DNA of 22,941 bases from a virus. Shown here in pieces: positions 20,874-22,941 of this stretch (within the stretch, counting starts at the first letter, position 1; each line of letters opens with the position of its first letter). The stretch covers positions 1 through 22,941 of IMG/VR virus record IMGVR_UViG_3300003324_000159, one strand, 5' to 3'. A program made the translations under genes and the position numbers. Under the pieces are notes generated by a model that saw only the letters and a program-made list of their open reading frames with translations, did not search any database and was not told the origin of the DNA.

Positions 20874-22941
20874 GACTGCATCGCTGAAATTAAACGTTAA
20901 CGATCTGCTGGCTGCATTGTATCAACCTCAGCCACAGATCACTCCGGCGTTTAATCAGCCGAATTTTGCCGATAAGGTTATCTCTCAGGCGCTTCCCGAT
21001 GAGAGTTTGATTCAAGCAGCACAGGCAGGGAATAATGAGGGACCGTCTCTTCTCGGACGAGTTCTTGACTACCTGTCGATTCCAGAATACACTGTCGCCA
21101 ATGTTGTCCAAGATGTTCTAGACTCCGGTAGTAATACTGACGAGTCCGGTTGGGACGTTCTCAAGAATGTCGGCGCTGATGTTGCCGGTGGAGTTGCCAA
21201 TATTGCTGATGTTCCTTTCAATCCTGTCAATTGGATTCCGGGTGTCAATCAGGGCCTGACAAAACTCGCCGATAAGTACAATGAGCCTCGCACTGGATTC
21301 GATCTGATTCACGATAATTTTGGGGGGACAGGCTCTACTGCTGGCGATGCTATCGCAGGATTTGGATTGACCGCGCTTCTTGATCCTCTCACTTATGTCG
21401 GAGGTCTTGGACTACTCAAATCAGGTGCTAAGGAAGGAATTGAAGCGGCTACAGGGGCTGGATTGCTTGGGCGCGAAATCGCTCCAGAGATTGCTGATCG
21501 AGTTTGGAATCCTGCGACTAAGAAGTGGGAGATTAACGGATCATCTGAGGGAGTTATTCAAAAGATTCTCCCTGGTGAGAAACTAGTTCGTGATCCTGGT
21601 CCGCTACCTAATCCAAATCCTATTTCCGGTCGAGCCAGAGACACTCTTTTGAAGTTGCAAGATGAAAAGCCGCCTCTGACATTGCGAGAAGGTCCGCTTC
21701 CTGACGTCAAATTCACTCAATTCAAGCACCCGACGACTGGAAAGTTCTACGATCCAGAGAAATTGATTGCGTCTCAAAGGGAGGCTGCAAAGGATCGACC
21801 TTTGTTTAGTGGAATTCCAACTACTCAAAGAGATATTGAAAATTTCGCAGACCGTCTGCCCGAAATCAGGCGGGTAATCGCGCCTGAGACGACCCCACCA
21901 CGCGCTGCCAGTGGCCGCCTCGCAGCCGATGCGGTCGAGACGGCCCAAGAGTACGTCCGAAAGTCGCTTCCCAAGGGAGAATCCACACTAAATCCTGTTC
22001 GTCAGGTGAACCTTTTTAAGAAGGTTGCTGCTGGCACCAAGGGGAATGTTGGTAAGAAACTAGCGGCATTTAAAGCGGCAGAAGATGCTCTGATTTCTCA
22101 GGGAATTCAGCCTGTAGCCTTCACCGGGGAAAGACTACGGCTGAGTGATCTGATTAATCGTATCAAACCCAAGAGCATGGATGAATTGAATTCAACGCTA
22201 GGAGAATTTGCTAAAAAGTACGATCAGGATATCGTTACAAAGGCTGCGATTGATTCTCTTATCTCAAAGCGAGCCGACACTGTTGCATCTGTGTTGTCCC
22301 GTTTCGAGGATATTGCAAAGCCTTCTGTCGAGCCGGAAGTTATGGCTGATCGACTTAAGATTCAAAAGCAACTTCACGATCTTGGAATCGATTTCACTCG
22401 AAAGGCTGGTTTTTCCGAGAAAGAAGCACAACTTGTCAAGCCGCTGCTCGAAAAATCCCTGGAAGGAACAGGACTCAAGGTCGAACAAGTTATGCAGTCT
22501 TATGGTCCACAACTTTTCAAGGCTACGCTACAGGGCAAGATTGATATTGACTCTGTCCTTGCTCTCGATCGCGCTATAGCCAAGGAATTGTCTCTGGATT
22601 ACAAGGGTGTCTCACAATTCAAATTGAAGGCTGGACGCTACTTGCAGAATAATAAGGCTGTCGAAGGCTTTATGACTCGGACTGCTACATGGTGGGGAAG
22701 AGCAGACATTTTCAAGTACTACAAGGATGCTTTCGATCACGCTGTTCAGGACACTCGCGGCCTGGCAAATCTACTGAATGGGATCGCTCGAAAATATAAG
22801 CCGGATGAGCGAGTTCAGGCATTCAAATATACTCAGAGAATGGCGCAAGGGATTAAGGAAGATATCCCGGATGATCTAGCGCCATTGGTTGCAGTTTTCC
22901 ATGACTACTTTGACACTGCATTCGGTGTGTCGAAGATGACC
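20866..22941 (+). CDS. N-terminal 692 residues of a very large virion protein (partial)
   Basis: The ATG at 20866 overlaps the previous stop by 8 bases. The frame has no stop through the right edge (692 codons). Residues 95-200 contain Gly/Ala-rich hydrophobic segments (for example VAGGVANIADVPFNPVNWIP and AGDAIAGFGLTALLDPLTYVG) that resemble membrane-active helices of ejected proteins. The rest is helical and charged. No catalytic motif is seen so far; a lysozyme, protease or transglycosylase domain may follow beyond the window. Giant proteins in this place are typical of short-tailed phages that eject a DNA-transfer apparatus. 9-base words lie at 21447 and 22111. Confidence 0.8.
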   Translation, partial: MAKTASLKLNVNDLLAALYQPQPQITPAFNQPNFADKVISQALPDESLIQAAQAGNNEGPSLLGRVLDYLSIPEYTVANVVQDVLDSGSNTDESGWDVLKNVGADVAGGVANIADVPFNPVNWIPGVNQGLTKLADKYNEPRTGFDLIHDNFGGTGSTAGDAIAGFGLTALLDPLTYVGGLGLLKSGAKEGIEAATGAGLLGREIAPEIADRVWNPATKKWEINGSSEGVIQKILPGEKLVRDPGPLPNPNPISGRARDTLLKLQDEKPPLTLREGPLPDVKFTQFKHPTTGKFYDPEKLIASQREAAKDRPLFSGIPTTQRDIENFADRLPEIRRVIAPETTPPRAASGRLAADAVETAQEYVRKSLPKGESTLNPVRQVNLFKKVAAGTKGNVGKKLAAFKAAEDALISQGIQPVAFTGERLRLSDLINRIKPKSMDELNSTLGEFAKKYDQDIVTKAAIDSLISKRADTVASVLSRFEDIAKPSVEPEVMADRLKIQKQLHDLGIDFTRKAGFSEKEAQLVKPLLEKSLEGTGLKVEQVMQSYGPQLFKATLQGKIDIDSVLALDRAIAKELSLDYKGVSQFKLKAGRYLQNNKAVEGFMTRTATWWGRADIFKYYKDAFDHAVQDTRGLANLLNGIARKYKPDERVQAFKYTQRMAQGIKEDIPDDLAPLVAVFHDYFDTAFGVSKMT

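Larger units (their letters stand above)
3042..22119. repeat. Dispersed 9-base word CCTGTAGCC / GGCTACAGG (12 copies)
   Basis: Copies read CCTGTAGCC on the plus strand at 3042, 8100, 11701, 14302, 19791 and 22111. Copies read GGCTACAGG at 11674, 12896, 15951, 19111, 20099 and 21447. The base before CCTGTAGCC, read in that orientation, is C in eight and G in four. Near-matches holding TGTAGCC or its complement GGCTACA are at 4171, 4507, 7310, 9333, 17422, 18361 and 20436 (coordinates give the start of the nine-base window). None lies in the leftward arm. About 0.2 copies are expected by chance in 22.9 kb on both strands. Confidence 0.9.

Noticed and set aside
3042-22119. Protein-level explanation for the repeated word (Pro-Val-Ala motif)
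   Set aside because: Copies in the other orientation encode L-Q, G-Y-R or A-T-G in other frames, and one inverted pair is intergenic, so selection on the protein does not account for it.
11674-22119. The 9-base word as promoter or ribosome binding site
   Set aside because: Copies lie mostly in the middle of genes, in both orientations, with no fixed distance to starts and no resemblance to -10, -35 or Shine-Dalgarno sequences.
1-22941. tRNA genes, integrase, lysis genes, tape-measure or tail-sheath genes
   Set aside because: Looked for and not seen. No cloverleaf, recombinase motif, endolysin, or long helical tape-measure protein with a neighbouring tube gene was found in this window.

Overview
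The window is the structural half of a tailed double-stranded DNA phage genome or prophage of podovirus-like build. Visible homologues of packaging and head genes are in canonical order: small terminase, large terminase, portal, scaffold, major capsid protein, tail fibres, head-tail adaptor, a large beta-rich tail nozzle or stabilisation protein, then Gln/Ala-rich internal proteins. There is no tape-measure gene, tail-tube gene or sheath gene, and the proteins after the tail module look like ejected virion proteins, which points to a short tail. Base composition is mid-range by eye. Nothing in the sequence fixes the host; the GTG/TTG starts and the GLxDSL-type fibre repeats would suit a phage of a Gram-positive (perhaps actinobacterial) host, but this is a weak guess.

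Layout. Positions 1-1356 are leftward. A tightly coupled set of at least four small genes (754 down to 1) runs off the left edge, and a separate, more GC-rich 150-residue gene (1356-904) ends in a strong hairpin terminator at 859-882. Positions 1357-1706 are a divergent non-coding region with inverted repeats that look like operators. From about 1707 to the right edge everything is rightward and densely packed, with many 1-25 base overlaps: small terminase; two paralogous beta-sandwich proteins; large terminase; a coiled-coil protein; a zinc-ribbon protein; portal; two small proteins; scaffold; major capsid protein; a hairpin; a 194-residue virion protein; a second hairpin; a GH26-like glycosidase fibre; a 970-residue lectin-type fibre; a 26-residue membrane peptide; a 156-residue protein; adaptor; nozzle protein; a 66-residue protein; two Q/A-rich internal proteins; and the first 692 codons of a very large protein that leaves the window.

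How it works together. Terminase and portal package DNA into a shell built from the capsid protein on the scaffold. The adaptor and nozzle proteins close the portal. The GH26-like and lectin-like fibres probably bind and cut host surface polysaccharide. The internal proteins probably leave the head with the DNA at infection.

Main surprises. (1) A 9-base word, CCTGTAGCC or its complement, occurs 12 times, where about 0.2 would be expected by chance. It lies in both orientations, mostly inside genes, and once as an inverted pair that forms a hairpin between genes. (2) A perfect 24-base inverted repeat sits at the extreme left edge and runs through the start of a gene. (3) Two C1q/TNF-like paralogues sit between the terminase genes. 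(4) A GH26-type enzyme and its neighbouring fibre share a GLxDSL-type repeat. (5) A 26-residue membrane peptide gene is start/stop-coupled on both sides.
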